A stretch of 64,000 nucleotides of DNA from NCBI GenBank assembly GCA_009746045.1, contig RPFO01000080.1:10285513-10349512 (forward strand), given 5' to 3'. Below the pieces are notes generated by a model, which saw only the letters and a program-made list of their open reading frames with translations, did not search any database and was not told where the DNA came from. A program made the translations under genes and the position numbers. Below are positions 45,625 through 57,741 of the stretch, one piece after another. Origin of the DNA: Mesostigma viride (taxonomy: Eukaryota; Streptophyta; Mesostigmatophyceae; Mesostigmatales; Mesostigmataceae). Every line of letters starts with the position of its first letter. Within the stretch, counting starts at the first letter, position 1.

Positions 45625-48600
45625 TTAATTACATACTTGCCATTCATGTACGTAGACGGGCCATGGAGACACCATGGGAGCCTGAATCCTCATCATTAAT
45701 TACATAAATGCCATCCATGTACGTAGACAAGCCATGATGACACCATGGGAGCCTGAATCCTCATCATTAATTACATACATGCCATCCATGTACGTAGGCC
45801 AGCCATGATGACACCATGGGAGCCTGAATCCTCATGATTTACTATTCCTTGACATCCATGTACGTAGGCCAGCCATGATGACACCAATGGACTCAGCCTG
45901 AATCCTCATCATTTTTTTTATGAGAGGATTCAGGTTACATAAATGCCAACCATGTAGGTAGACAAGCCATGATGACACCATGGGAGCCTGAATCCTCATC
46001 ATTAATTACATAAATGCCATCCATGTACGTAGACGGGCCATGATGACCCCATGCCAGGAGCCTAAATCCTCATCATTAATTACATAAATGCCATCCATGT
46101 ACGTAGACGGGCCATGATGACCCCATGCCAGGAGCCTAAATCCTCATCATTAATTACAAAATCGCCATCCATGTACGTAGACAAGCCATGATGACACCAT
46201 GGGAGCCTGAATCCTCATCATTAATTACATACATGCCATCCATGTACGTAGACAAGCCATGATGACCAAATGGGAGCCTGAATCCTCATCATTAGTTACA
46301 TAAATGGATGGCATGTATGTAATTACATAATGATGAGGAATCAGGCTCCCATGGTGTCATCATGGCCCGTCTACGTACATGGATGGCATTTATGTAATTA
46401 ATGATGAGGATTCAGGCTCCCATGGTGTCATCATGGCCTGTCTACGTACATGGATGTCTCAGAAAAAAAATGATGAGGATTCAGGCTCCCATGGTGTCAT
46501 CATGGCTGGCCTACGTACATGGATGTCAAAGAAAAAAAATGATCAGGATTCAGGCTCCCGTGGTGTCATTATGGCCCGTCTACGTGTTGTTGGCATGTAT
46601 GAAATTAATGATGAGGATTCAGGCTCCCATGGTGTCATCATGGCTGGCCTACGTACATGGATGTCAAAGAAAAAAAAATGATCAGGATTCAGGCTCCCAT
46701 GGTGTCATCATGGCTGGCCTACGTACATGGTTGGCATTTATGTAATTAATGATGAGGATTCAGGCTCCATTGGTGTCATCATGGCTGGCCTACGTATGTA
46801 CATGGATGTCAAAGAAAAAAAAATGATGAGGATTCAGGCTCCCATGGTGTCATCATGGCTGGCCTACCTACATGGTTGGCATTTATGTAATTAATGATGA
46901 GGATTCAGGCTCCCATGGTGTCATCATGGCTTGTCTACGTACATGGATGGCATGTATGTAATTAATGATGAGGATTCAGGCTCCATTGGTGTCATCATGG
47001 CCCGTCTACGTACATGGATGGCATGTATGTAATTAATGATGAGGATTCAGGCTCCATTGGTGTCATCATGGCTGGCCTACGTACATGGATGTCTCATAAA
47101 CAAAATGATGAGGATTCAGGCTCCCATGGTGTCATCATGGCCCGTCTACGTACATGAATGGCATTTATGTAATTAATGATGAGGATTCAGGCTCCCATGG
47201 TGTCATCATGGCTGGCCTACGTACATGGATGGCATGTATGTAATTAATGATGAGGATTCAGGCTCCATTGGTGTCATCATGGCTGGCCTACGTACATGGA
47301 TGTCTCATAAACAAAATGATCAGGATTCAGGCTCCCATGGTGTCATCATGGCTGGCCTACGTACATGGTTGGCATTTATGTAATTAATGATGAGGATTCA
47401 GGCTCCATTGGTGTCATCATGGCTGGCCTACGTATGTACATGGATGTCAAAGAAAAAAAAATGATGAGGATTCAGGCTCCCATGGTGTCATCATGGCTTG
47501 TCTACGTACATGGATGGCATGTATGTAATTAATGATGAGGATTCAGGCTCCATTGGTGTCATCATGGCCCGTCTACGTACATGGATGGCATGTATGTAAT
47601 TAATGATGAGGATTCAGGCTCCATTGGTGTCATCATGGCTGGCCTACGTACATGGATGTCTCATAAACAAAATGATGAGGATTCAGGCTCCCATGGTGTC
47701 ATCATGGCCCGTCTACGTACATGAATGGCATTTATGTAATTAATGATGAGGATTCAGGCTCCCATGGTGTCATCATGGCTGGCCTACGTACATGGATGGC
47801 ATGTATGTAATTAATGATGAGGATTCAGGCTCCATTGGTGTCATCATGGCTGGCCTACGTGCATGGATGTCTCATAAACAAAATGATGAGGATTCAGGCT
47901 CCCATGGTGTCATCATGGCCCGTCTACGTACATGAATGGCATTTATGTAATTAATGATGAGGATTCAGGCTCCCATGGTGTCATCATTGCCCGTGTACGT
48001 ACATGGATGGCATTTATTTATATAATGATGAGGATTCAGGCTCCATTGGTGTCATCATTGCCCGTGTACGTACATGAATGGCATTTATGTAATTAATGAT
48101 GAGGATTCAGGCTCCCATGGTGTCATCATGGTCCGTCTACGTACATGGATGGCATGTATGTAATTAATGATGAGGATTCAGGCTCCATTGGTGTCATCAT
48201 GGCTGGCCTACGTACATGGATGTCTCATAAACAAAATGATGAGGATTCAGGCTCCCATGGTGTCATCATGGCCCGTCTACGTACATGAATGGCATTTATG
48301 TAATTAATGATGAGGATTCAGGCTACCATGGTGTCATCATGGCTGGCCTACGTACATGGATGGCATGTATGTAATTAATGATGAGGATTCAGGCTCCCAT
48401 GGTGTCATCATGGTCCGTCTACGTACATTGATGTCAAGGAATAGTAAATGATGAGGATTCAGGCTCCATTGGGGTCATCATGGCTGGCCTACGTACATGG
48501 ATGTCAAGGAATAGTAAATGATGAGGATTCAGGCTCCCATGGTGTCATCATGGCTGGCCTACGTACATGGATGGCATGTATGTAATTAATGATGAGGATT

Positions 48601-48718
48601 CAGGCTCCATTGGTGTCATCATGGCTGGCCTACGTACATGGATGTCTCATAAACAAAATGATGAGGATTCAGGCTCCCATGGTGTCATCATGGCCCGTCT
48701 ACGTACATGAATGGCATT
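45625..48718. repeat. ~71-bp satellite array resumed, with orientation switch near 46310
   Basis: 45625-46305 continues the left array in the same orientation, interrupted only by the Copia insertion. Around 46300-46330 the sequence turns (GTTACATAAATGGATGGCATGTATGTAATTACATAATGATGAGG) and from there to 48718 all monomers are reverse complements. The inverted part has its own variant mix, for example GGATGTCTCATAAACAAAATGATGAGG linkers every ~430-570 bp and GGCTCCATTGG in place of GGCTCCCATGG, so it is not a simple mirror of the left array. Confidence 0.95.
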
Positions 48719-50374
48719 ACAAGGCAGGCGCCTCAGTCCGTAGCATCATAAAACATCATAAATGATCAAACATGCATTATTTCATCAATTCCAGCATACA
48801 GAACATCCATAACAGCGATTAAACATAGGTAGCCATGCACAGTTTTTCTCACATGTCAGTGCTAGACTAAATAAGTAAAAGTAAGCCTAGATCATTGGAA
48901 ATGCTAACTGGAGCTCCTTATATGCTGGGCTTCATCATTTCAGCTGTTAGCTGGCTACGGGGCGACATGCGGCACTAAGTGGCATTACAATGGTATGAGG
49001 CGTGCACAATGGTGCTTTTGAATGGCCGGGTAATGCTCAAAATGATCACTAACACACAGCTTAAACTATGCTTCATGTTGTTCTAAAGAAAACGTCACCA
49101 TGTGGTGGCTACCAAGCTCTACTAGCAGGTATACCACTGTGCCAAGGCCCAAATGCACGTGTGCAAGGGGCTACGTAGCCCATGCATCCACAACATAAAA
49201 AATGACCTCCATATGCTTGCCTGAGATGAAATGACACAGAGACAACTCATGGACCTTCTTTTGAATGCAAGCAGGGCACTGGGACCTCCACAGGTGTTAC
49301 ATGAAGACAGATGGGGTGACTGCACAACAGCCATACTAACAAAGCTAAAAGGCTAACCAAAAACAGGCCAGGATACCATCTATTCTTAAGGATTTAGGCT
49401 ATAGAAACCATCATGATACCATATAGAACTTATTTACATGTAACATCAATCATTATTCTAGTATATTTGGTGCAGACGCAGCCAATCATGCACAAAACTG
49501 ATGAAAATCTGACCGTAATGGCTGTGCGCAACCACCACCACAAACAATTACAGAAAAGTAGTAACGAAGCAAATTTGACATCCCAAACCTTCAACAATGA
49601 GTCCGAGATTACTTACCGAGTGATACGACGACTTTATCTTGTCGACGGTAACCGCAGGGACACTAAACTACGCCAGGTCGAAACCGCAAAAAAAAAGGCT
49701 CAAGGACAGCTAGCAAGCTGACGACAGGGCCGATGCGTCAAGACTTTCCTGGCCCACGACACTAATGAAATATTCGAAATACATCGTAACAAATTTACTC
49801 GATGCGAAATATTCAATTATAAAGCCGCCGATAACAAGTGCTAGCTTCATTGTCACTCCCGTCACAATAAACACGCGTTGACGCAGTAAAACCCAGACCG
49901 AGATGATTGCGCACCTCAGTAAATGTTGCGCGACTGCGGCTACAGCATCTTTACAACGCACAAATAATGCCTACAAAATTTGGAACGAATCCATGCATCG
50001 ATGCTCCTACACCAATCAGTTTTCTGCACCGCCATAGCCTCGAATATGCATGTTCGTAATTATTTTACATTCACTTTCGTCCCGGTGGACCTGGGTACCC
50101 CCTGTACTGTAACCGTTAATTAGTCCCTGTAGTCTTGGTCGAAACATAGTGATGTCCGGTATCAGGGCGTAGAGCACATCTAGCTCTAGCAGCAGACCTA
50201 AAAATATCGCGGAAATGTCTACTGGCATTCGCGCCGCGCCGCTTCCCATCTCGCGCCTATTTGTAGCCCAGTAGTTACTAATCCTGCGATCATGATGGAA
50301 TATACATGTAGTGATACTAATCGATACATGTAGTACACATGGTTGGCGCACAGAATGTTGTACAACCTGCCCTA
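48719..50374. other. Unique-looking DNA between satellite and LINE array, no gene recognised
   Basis: Short frames on both strands (up to 102 codons plus at 49413-49721, 83 minus at 49710-49961), none with a known motif. Composition is ordinary. The sequence begins immediately after the last satellite monomer (ATGGCATTACAAGG). Confidence 0.45.
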
Positions 50375-50400
50375 CATGTGTGGAGGATATGTGCGTACGT
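50375..50400 (+). repeat. Outer end of left arm of a long inverted-repeat element
   Basis: CATGTGTGGAGG followed by ATATGTGCGTACGT matches, in reverse complement, the right outer end at about 62943-62968 (ACGTACGCACATATCCTCCACGCATG). The rest of this arm is displaced to 62336 onward by the LINE insertions. Confidence 0.75.
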
Positions 50401-52485
50401 TGTGTGTGCCTCAAGCACCTCAAGCTATCCACCAAGTCCTTCAGGCGATACCACGGCGCCTCACCACCACGCAGCAGCAAGAACTAGATCAGACACCCAC
50501 ACAAGCTGAGACACAGGCTGCTATGCTCAAAATCAAACTCGGTAGTGCACCCGGAGTGGACGGCATCCCTGTAGAATTTTGGAGGAAGTTTTGGCCCGAC
50601 CTTTCTGCCGGCTTTTACAAATGCGTCCTCGAAGTATGGCGCACAGGTATCGTCCCTGGCAACTGGGCAGAAACCGCACTAATCCTCATATTTAAAAAGG
50701 GGTCTAAAACTCAATGGCAAAACTACCGTCCCATACGACTACTCACGGTTGCGTACAAAATCATCAGTAAAATACTACAACTACGCATTTACACAGTACT
50801 CGACGACCTAATCGGTCCGGAACAAGTCGGCTTCCGCGCTAACCTACACATAAACGATAGCATTACCATGCTTATGGACATAGTGGAAAAAGCGTGGCGC
50901 CACAACATACTCGGCATCATACTATTCTGGGATTTCAAAAAAGCTTTTGACCGCATGTGTTGGGACTACCTTGAGAAGACATTGCGCGGTTTCGGATTTG
51001 GTGGCACTTTCACGCATGTCACCATCGGTATGATTCAATCGCTCTCATGGACCCTACTCCTAAACGGGCACTTCTCACGCACAGGCACTAGCTCTAGGTC
51101 ACTCCCACAAGGCGACTGCATGTCCCCGCTCCTGTTTCTTCTTGCGCATGCCGGGCTGTTCTTTTTGCACGCTCGCGACAACAGGATCAGGGGCTTCCCC
51201 ATCCAAGGTAAACCGCGAGGTTTGTTCCAAACTGCTTATGTTGATGACACCACTAATGTCTGCACCTCCACTACCGATGTGCATGCTATCATGGAGAATA
51301 TCACGACATACTCTATGGCCTCTCAACAGCGGTGTAACGTGCAAAAGTCCACGGGGCTGCACATCGGGAGAGGATCCTCCCCCCGCTTATCACTCCCTAA
51401 TCTGCCTGTGACATGGGTCCAGCCAGACGGTCACCACCTATTACACAACTGCCCTATCGGTTGCACTATGGATGGACGTCTTGCTGAACACCCCACCTTT
51501 TTGTATGACAACACAACACACAGTGGCAAACTCACAGGCATGCTCCAAGCGGCATCAAGATGGGCAGCGGTTCCCCGTCTCAGCCTACGGGGCAGGGTCC
51601 TCATCACCAACCAAATGTTATTCTCCAAAGTGCTCTACTACTGCCAAGGTCACCCACCTAACGAGTACACCACCAAGATCATCCAACGAATCGGCAGCAA
51701 TTTTGTTTGGAAACAGCAGGGTATCATAACACACACGGTGCCGGGATGGATCGATCGGGACATGTCCTATATGCCATGGGTTCAAGGAGGCTTGGGCTTA
51801 CATAATATGGAGTGGCGCTTATGGTCAGTGTACACCAAACAGATCCTAACCGCTTTCATAGGCGTAAACGCACACCCTGGTTGTATGTTGGCACAAGAAG
51901 CTTTCGCCACAACCTATACCCACAACAATGGTACATCATGGCACTTGGGGGCAGCAATACTTACATGTGCGCTCACTTCGTATAAAGGCTTATCATGGTA
52001 CTGGGCACGTATGTGGAAAGGTTATAAGAACCTAAAACCGGACAGAATTGCTCACCCTACCACGCGGGAAGAGGTGGCACGCCAACCATTATATTTCAAT
52101 GATTTGCTGCGCGATAGTGAGCATAATGTGTTTGGTGTTTTAAGCGGCCGCAACCCATATGAGGGCTTTTTGACGGCCAACCCGCCGGTTACGCGAATCA
52201 TCGATTTATACGCGGCTGACGGTGACCGATATCGCCTCCTAACATACACGGAAATCAGTGCGTGGATCGCAAACATGCCCAGCCGACCAGCTTGGGACAA
52301 CCTTCTACAAGCAATTCCCGCAGGATGGCATACCCTCATGACAACCCCACGCAAACCCCTACAAGTCGGGGAATGGGTGAGCTATTACCCGGATCGCGAC
52401 ACGCCCATACATAAGGGCTGCATCGTTGCGGTCGCGTCGACGGGCGTTACCATACAATTGCTCCAGGAGACACCCGACGGTCAAG

Positions 52486-52490
52486 GACTT
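52486..52490. repeat. Target duplication GACTT of palindrome insertion, copy 1 left
   Basis: GACTT occurs before (52486-52490) and after (53373-53377) the insertion, while LINE copy 3 has a single GACTT at the same place (CAAGGACTTCTCGG). Confidence 0.9.
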
Positions 52491-52710
52491 AGTTACGTTA
52501 AATAGTGCCGGAACCTTTTGCCGCCTGAGGCAAATCGGTCCGTAACACTATTTTGCCCGGAATAACCACTTCCGAGCACCCAAGTTAATTCGGCCGAATT
52601 AACTTGGGTGCTCGGAAGTGGTTATTCCGGGCAAAATAGTGTTACGGACCGATTTGCCTCAGGCGGCAAAAGGTTCCGGCACTATTTAACGTAACTAAAA
52701 CCTGTGCACC

Positions 52711-52744
52711 TTGGAGGTCAGGGGTTCGAATCCTCACTGAGGCA
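52711..52744 (+). ncRNA. tRNA-like 3' end in spacer 1 (T-arm and acceptor strand)
   Basis: TTGGAGGTCAGGGGTTCGAA followed by TCCTCACTGAGGCA: a T-loop TTCGAAT with four of five stem pairs, a seven-base acceptor strand CTGAGGC and discriminator A. It includes the pol III B-box sequence GGTTCGAATCC. The matching acceptor strand GCCTCAG lies at 52656-52662 within the palindrome, giving a tRNA-sized span of about 89 nt, but a convincing D-arm and anticodon arm are missing. Probably a tRNA-derived relic rather than a working tRNA. The same sequence recurs at 53049-53082, 57080-57113 and 57418-57451. Confidence 0.5.
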
Positions 52745-53048
52745 GCTCCGGCGCATTTAGTGGTGCGTGCTCAGCGGCCTAGGCGGATGTCTCGGGCTCT
52801 TCGTCCCCCCTCCACGAGGCCAGGTTTTAGTTACGTTAAATAGTGCCGGAACCTTTTGCCGCCTGAGGCAAATCGGTCCGTAACACTATTTTGCCCGGAA
52901 TAACCACTTCCGAGCACCCAAGTTAATTCGGCCGAATTAACTTGGGTGCTCGGAAGTGGTTATTCCGGGCAAAATAGTGTTACGGACCGATTTGCCTCAG
53001 GCGGCAAAAGGTTCCGGCACTATTTAACGTAACTAAAACCTGTGCACC

Positions 53049-53082
53049 TTGGAGGTCAGGGGTTCGAATCCTCACTGAGGCA
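53049..53082 (+). ncRNA. tRNA-like 3' end in spacer 2 of copy 1
   Basis: Same T-arm and CTGAGGCA acceptor end as at 52711-52744, 338 bp downstream. Confidence 0.5.
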
Positions 53083-53372
53083 GCTCCGGCGCATTTAGTG
53101 GTGCGTGCTCAGCGGCCTAGGCGGATGTCTCGGGCTCTTCGTCCCCCCTCCACGAGGCCAGGTTTAAGTTACGTTAAATAGTGCCGGAACCTTTTGCCGC
53201 CTGAGGCAAATCGGTCCGTAACACTATTTTGCCCGGAATAACCACTTCCGAGCACCCAAGTTAATTCGGCCGAATTAACTTGGGTGCTCGGAAGTGGTTA
53301 TTCCGGGCAAAATAGTGTTACGGACCGATTTGCCTCAGGCGGCAAAAGGTTCCGGCACTATTGAACGTAACT

Positions 53373-54364
53373 GACTTCTCGGCAAATTGATTACATCGTA
53401 CGCCTACATTCCAGCATTTCAATGTCACCGCATTCGAGTGGTCCCGTGGTCACTGTCACAGGCGTGCATGTTACCCTTGGACCCCACCACAGTGATACGC
53501 GACACCACATGGCTACATGTTGGCAAAGGGCGACTGGACACGCTTGCTCTAGACCCGCTAGAATTTGGGTGGGTCCTCACATCTGGCGGCACCCCCATGA
53601 CGAAGTGCCTTTTCGAGTACACGGCAGACTGGGGATACCGGCTACTTCTACATAAAAATCATAGGATGCACCCGGGTCGCCTCCGCTGGCACCCCGAGTG
53701 GCCGGGCTACACCTGGATCAAGAACATTACCTTGGCAGTTGATCACCCATTGGTTGACAAACGGGCCACCGACGTCCAGCACCTGCTTATGCATCGGGCC
53801 ATCGGGGTCAATTCCCAATTGCACCACCGGTACTCCCACGCGGCGGCGTGCTTATGCAACTTTCCAGATGAAACAATTGAGCACAGATTTCTGGACTGCC
53901 AACTCGCCGGGGTTTGGCAATGGCTGCTGGGTATATGGGCCAAGTGGATGGCTATTACAGCTCCCCCCACCACCGTCACACTATCTACGGTTATTTTCGG
54001 CATCACGGGATTACGGGACGCGAGCCTCACAGCCAACCAGATGGCATGGATATGGCTACGCACGACGATGCTTCACACCATATGGCAAGTTCGCAACGAG
54101 ACCGTATTCACGTTACGTGCCGCGTACACGAGAGGTGCCGTGGTCCGCCGGTTTATCTCCTCTTGGAACCTGGCTATGCGTCGTTACTGGCTCCTGGCGA
54201 CGGAACAACACAAAGTATGGGACCCGGGCCCTAACAATGACACCCCCAGCCCCCTGGAAGTCTTCCATGCACTCATGGGCATGAACCAGGTCTTTACACG
54301 TATGCCGGATGACGATATATCTACAGTACAATGGCTACCTTGGTCGCAGGGCGCGCCTTATTAA
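53373..54364 (+). pseudogene. LINE copy 1, C-terminal RT domain (zf-RVT-like) cut off by insertion
   Basis: The frame resumes directly after the insertion (LLGKLITSYAYIP) and runs without interruption to TAA at 54362. It carries the RVT zinc-binding-like segment HRYSHAAACLCNFPDETIEH with RFLDC and the WQWLLGIWAKW stretch typical of plant-type LINE C-termini, then WQVRNETVF. In copy 3 this segment is joined to the RT without interruption, which proves the order. Of the three copies this one has the intact C-terminal frame. Confidence 0.8.
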
Positions 54365-54474
54365 TGCGGGCACCCCAATTTAGGCAAAACTAGGCATTTC
54401 AGGCTATTTTTGGCATACCTGGGTCACCTTAACTGTTATATGGAAATAAACTAACACCCATTTCACCGGAATAT

Positions 54475-56874
54475 GTGCGTACGTACATGTACGTGCAAAC
54501 ACTCACTACTTATGACATGGCGAAAATGCAACAAGCCCAGCTAGCCTTGGACAAACTACGATACGAAAGACACGCTAACGCCATAGATGCGGAAAACCTT
54601 TGGTGGCACACAACGGGGGAAAAAATGAATAAAGAATATTTTGCACTCCTCCCGAAGCAACGAACACACACGCTGATAACTGAAATTCACGACGACCAGG
54701 GCATCCACACCGACACCCATTCCATACTAAACAGCGGTCATCAATATTTTACGAAGCTATTCCGAAGTAAACCGCACCCTCAAGCACCTCAAGCTATCCA
54801 CCAAGTCCTTCAGGCGATACCACGGCGCCTCACCACCACGCAGCAGCAAGAACTAGATCAGACACCCACACAAGCTGAGACACAGGCTGCTATGCTCAAA
54901 ATCAAACTCGGTAGTGCACCCGGAGTGGACGGCATCCCTGTAGAATTTTGGAGGAAGTTTTGGCCCGACCTTTCTGCCGGCTTTTACAAATGCGTCCTCG
55001 AAGTATGGCGCACAGGTATCGTCCCTGGCAACTGGGCAGAAACCGCACTAATCCTCATATTTAAAAAGGGGTCTAAAACTCAATGGCAAAACTACCGTCC
55101 CATACGACTACTCACGGTTGCGTACAAAATCATCAGTAAAATACTACAACTACGCATTTACACAGTACTCGACGACCTAATCGGTCCGGAACAAGTCGGC
55201 TTCCGCGCTAACCTACACATAAACGATAGCATTACCATGCTTATGGACATAGTGGAAAAAGCGTGGCGCCACAACATACTCGGCATCATACTATTCTGGG
55301 ATTTCAAAAAAGCTTTTGACCGCATGTGTTGGGACTACCTTGAGAAGACATTGCGCGGTTTCGGATTTGGTGGCACTTTCACGCATGTCACCATCGGTAT
55401 GATTCAATCGCTCTCATGGACCCTACTCCTAAACGGGCACTTCTCACGCACAGGCACTAGCTCTAGGTCACTCCCACAAGGCGACTGCATGTCCCCGCTC
55501 CTGTTTCTTCTTGCGCATGCCGGGCTGTTCTTTTTGCACGCTCGCGACAACAGGATCAGGGGCTTCCCCATCCAAGGTAAACCGCGAGGTTTGTTCCAAA
55601 CTGCTTATGTTGATGACACCACTAATGTCTGCACCTCCACTACCGATGTGCATGCTATCATGGAGAATATCACGACATACTCTATGGCCTCTCAACAGCG
55701 GTGTAACGTGCAAAAGTCCACGGGGCTGCACATCGGGAGAGGATCCTCCCCCCGCTTATCACTCCCTAATCTGCCTGTGACATGGGTCCAGCCAGACGGT
55801 CACCACCTATTACACAACTGCCCTATCGGTTGCACTATGGATGGACGTCTTGCTGAACACCCCACCTTTTTGTATGACAACACAACACACAGTGGCAAAC
55901 TCACAGGCATGCTCCAAGCGGCATCAAGATGGGCAGCGGTTCCCCGTCTCAGCCTACGGGGCAGGGTCCTCATCACCAACCAAATGTTATTCTCCAAAGT
56001 GCTCTACTACTGCCAAGGTCACCCACCTAACGAGTACACCACCAAGATCATCCAACGAATCGGCAGCAATTTTGTTTGGAAACAGCAGGGTATCATAACA
56101 CACACGGTGCCGGGATGGATCGATCGGGACATGTCCTATATGCCATGGGTTCAAGGAGGCTTGGGCTTACATAATATGGAGTGGCGCTTATGGTCAGTGT
56201 ACACCAAACAGATCCTAACCGCTTTCATAGGCGTAAACGCACACCCTGGTTGTATGTTGGCACAAGAAGCTTTCGCCACAACCTATACCCACAACAATGG
56301 TACATCATGGCACTTGGGGGCAGCAATACTTACATGTGCGCTCACTTCGTATAAAGGCTTATCATGGTACTGGGCACGTATGTGGAAAGGTTATAAGAAC
56401 CTAAAACCGGACAGAATTGCTCACCCTACCACGCGGGAAGAGGTGGCACGCCAACCATTATATTTCAATGATTTGCTGCGCGATAGTGAGCATAATGTGT
56501 TTGGTGTTTTAAGCGGCCGCAACCCATATGAGGGCTTTTTGACGGCCAACCCGCCGGTTACGCGAATCATCGATTTATACGCGGCTGACGGTGACCGATA
56601 TCGCCTCCTAACATACACGGAAATCAGTGCGTGGATCGCAAACATGCCCAGCCGACCAGCTTGGGACAACCTTCTACAAGCAATTCCCGCAGGATGGCAT
56701 ACCCTCATGACAACCCCACGCAAACCCCTACAAGTCGGGGAATGGGTGAGCTATTACCCGGATCGCGACACGCCCATACATAAGGGCTGCATCGTTGCGG
56801 TCGCGTCGACGGGCGTTACCATACAATTGCTCCAGGAGACACCCGACGGTCAAGGACTTAGTTACGTTAAATAG
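54475..56874 (+). pseudogene. LINE copy 2 reverse transcriptase, interrupted
   Basis: 799 codons, of which the first four come from the target duplication; the first ATG is 54487. Adds about 120 residues upstream of the copy 1 fragment (ENLWWHTTGEKMNKEYFALL, a usual linker between endonuclease and RT in LINEs). RT motifs as in copy 1, apparently identical: VDGIP about residue 151, DFKKAFDR 276-283, LPQGD 333-337, YVDD 378-381. The endonuclease domain is missing, so it is 5' truncated. The frame ends in the palindrome insertion (SYVK stop). Confidence 0.85.
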
Positions 56875-57079
56875 TGCCGGAACCTTTTGCCGCCTGAGGC
56901 AAATCGGTCCGTAACACTATTTTGCCCGGAATAACCACTTCCGAGCACCCAAGTTAATTCGGCCGAATTAACTTGGGTGCTCGGAAGTGGTTATTCCGGG
57001 CAAAATAGTGTTACGGACCGATTTGCCTCAGGCGGCAAAAGGTTCCGGCACTATTTAACGTAACTAAAACCTGTGCACC

Positions 57080-57113
57080 TTGGAGGTCAGGGGTTCGAAT
57101 CCTCACTGAGGCA
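57080..57113 (+). ncRNA. tRNA-like 3' end in spacer 1 of copy 2
   Basis: Same T-arm (GGGGTTCGAATCCTC) and acceptor end CTGAGGCA as in copy 1. Confidence 0.5.
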
Positions 57114-57417
57114 GCTCCGGCGCATTTAGTGGTGCGTGCTCAGCGGCCTAGGCGGATGTCTCGGGCTCTTCGTCCCCCCTCCACGAGGCCAGGTTTTAGT
57201 TACGTTAAATAGTGCCGGAACCTTTTGCCGCCTGAGGCAAATCGGTCCGTAACACTATTTTGCCCGGAATAACCACTTCCGAGCACCCAAGTTAATTCGG
57301 CCGAATTAACTTGGGTGCTCGGAAGTGGTTATTCCGGGCAAAATAGTGTTACGGACCGATTTGCCTCAGGCGGCAAAAGGTTCCGGCACTATTTAACGTA
57401 ACTAAAACCTGTGCACC

Positions 57418-57451
57418 TTGGAGGTCAGGGGTTCGAATCCTCACTGAGGCA
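57418..57451 (+). ncRNA. tRNA-like 3' end in spacer 2 of copy 2
   Basis: Fourth occurrence of the same T-arm and acceptor end. Confidence 0.5.
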
Positions 57452-57741
57452 GCTCCGGCGCATTTAGTGGTGCGTGCTCAGCGGCCTAGGCGGATGTCTC
57501 GGGCTCTTCGTCCCCCCTCCACGAGGCCAGGTTTAAGTTACGTTAAATAGTGCCGGAACCTTTTGCCGCCTGAGGCAAATCGGTCCGTAACACTATTTTG
57601 CCCGGAATAACCACTTCCGAGCACCCAAGTTAATTCGGCCGAATTAACTTGGGTGCTCGGAAGTGGTTATTCCGGGCAAAATAGTGTTACGGACCGATTT
57701 GCCTCAGGCGGCAAAAGGTTCCGGCACTATTTAACGTAACT

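Larger units (their letters stand above)
50343..52505 (+). pseudogene. LINE copy 1 reverse transcriptase, truncated at both ends
   Basis: Frame open from 50343, but codons before about 50409 are flanking DNA. Contains all core LINE RT blocks: PGVDGIPVEFW, NYRPIRLL, EQVGFRAN, FWDFKKAFDRM (first Asp), SLPQGDCMSPLLF and TAYVDDT (catalytic pair). No apurinic-type endonuclease precedes it. The C-terminal part is cut off because the palindrome insertion after GQGL supplies SYVK and a stop. In an active LINE this enzyme copies element RNA at a nicked target site. The remaining C-terminal frame reappears at 53373. Confidence 0.85.
52491..53372. mobile_element. 882-bp triple-palindrome insertion in LINE copy 1
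   Basis: Three 206-bp palindromes (52491-52696, 52829-53034, 53167-53372) alternate with two 132-bp spacers. Each palindrome has 103-bp arms AGTTACGTTAAATAGTGCC...GTTAATTCGG meeting at CGG|CCG; the first is perfect by my reading and the third has one change (TTGAAC for TTTAAC). The insertion starts AGTTACG, ends CGTAACT and is flanked by GACTT. No protein is encoded. The spacers begin AAAACCTG and end CAGGTTT(T/A) and hold a tRNA-like 3' end. It resembles a fold-back or MITE-type element but matches no family I know. Confidence 0.9.
50401..54470 (+). mobile_element. LINE copy 1, 5' truncated, with palindrome insertion
   Basis: LINE sequence begins at about 50409, some 300 bp inside the start of copies 2 and 3, and ends before ATATGTGCGTACGT at 54471. 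The same 14-mer precedes it at 50387-50400, a target duplication. The body is interrupted by an 882-bp insertion at 52491-53372. 3' end: ...TTATATGGAAATAAACTAACACCCATTTCACCGGA, without a poly-A tail. Confidence 0.85.
56860..57741. mobile_element. 882-bp triple-palindrome insertion in LINE copy 2
   Basis: Palindromes 56860-57065, 57198-57403 and 57536-57741, spacers 57066-57197 and 57404-57535. Same organisation as in copy 1; the third palindrome here keeps TTTAAC where copy 1 has TTGAAC. Identical site and duplication show that copies 1 and 2 share this insertion by descent or by gene conversion. Confidence 0.9.

Noticed and set aside
22472-48718. Repeating open frames of 60-114 codons on both strands
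   Set aside because: They follow the satellite monomers and repeat with them; no start context, no domain and equal openness on both strands.
52656-52744. Functional tRNA gene spanning palindrome and spacer
   Set aside because: Acceptor strands pair and a T-arm exists, but base 8 is not U, no stable D-arm or anticodon arm can be drawn, and the 5' strand comes from the palindrome. Kept only as a tRNA-like relic.
53739-54284. 181-codon plus frame and several 60-106-codon frames repeated in each LINE copy
   Set aside because: Shadow frames of the LINE C-terminal domain. The tail of the 1129-codon frame in copy 3 is the same shadow, reached by frameshift.
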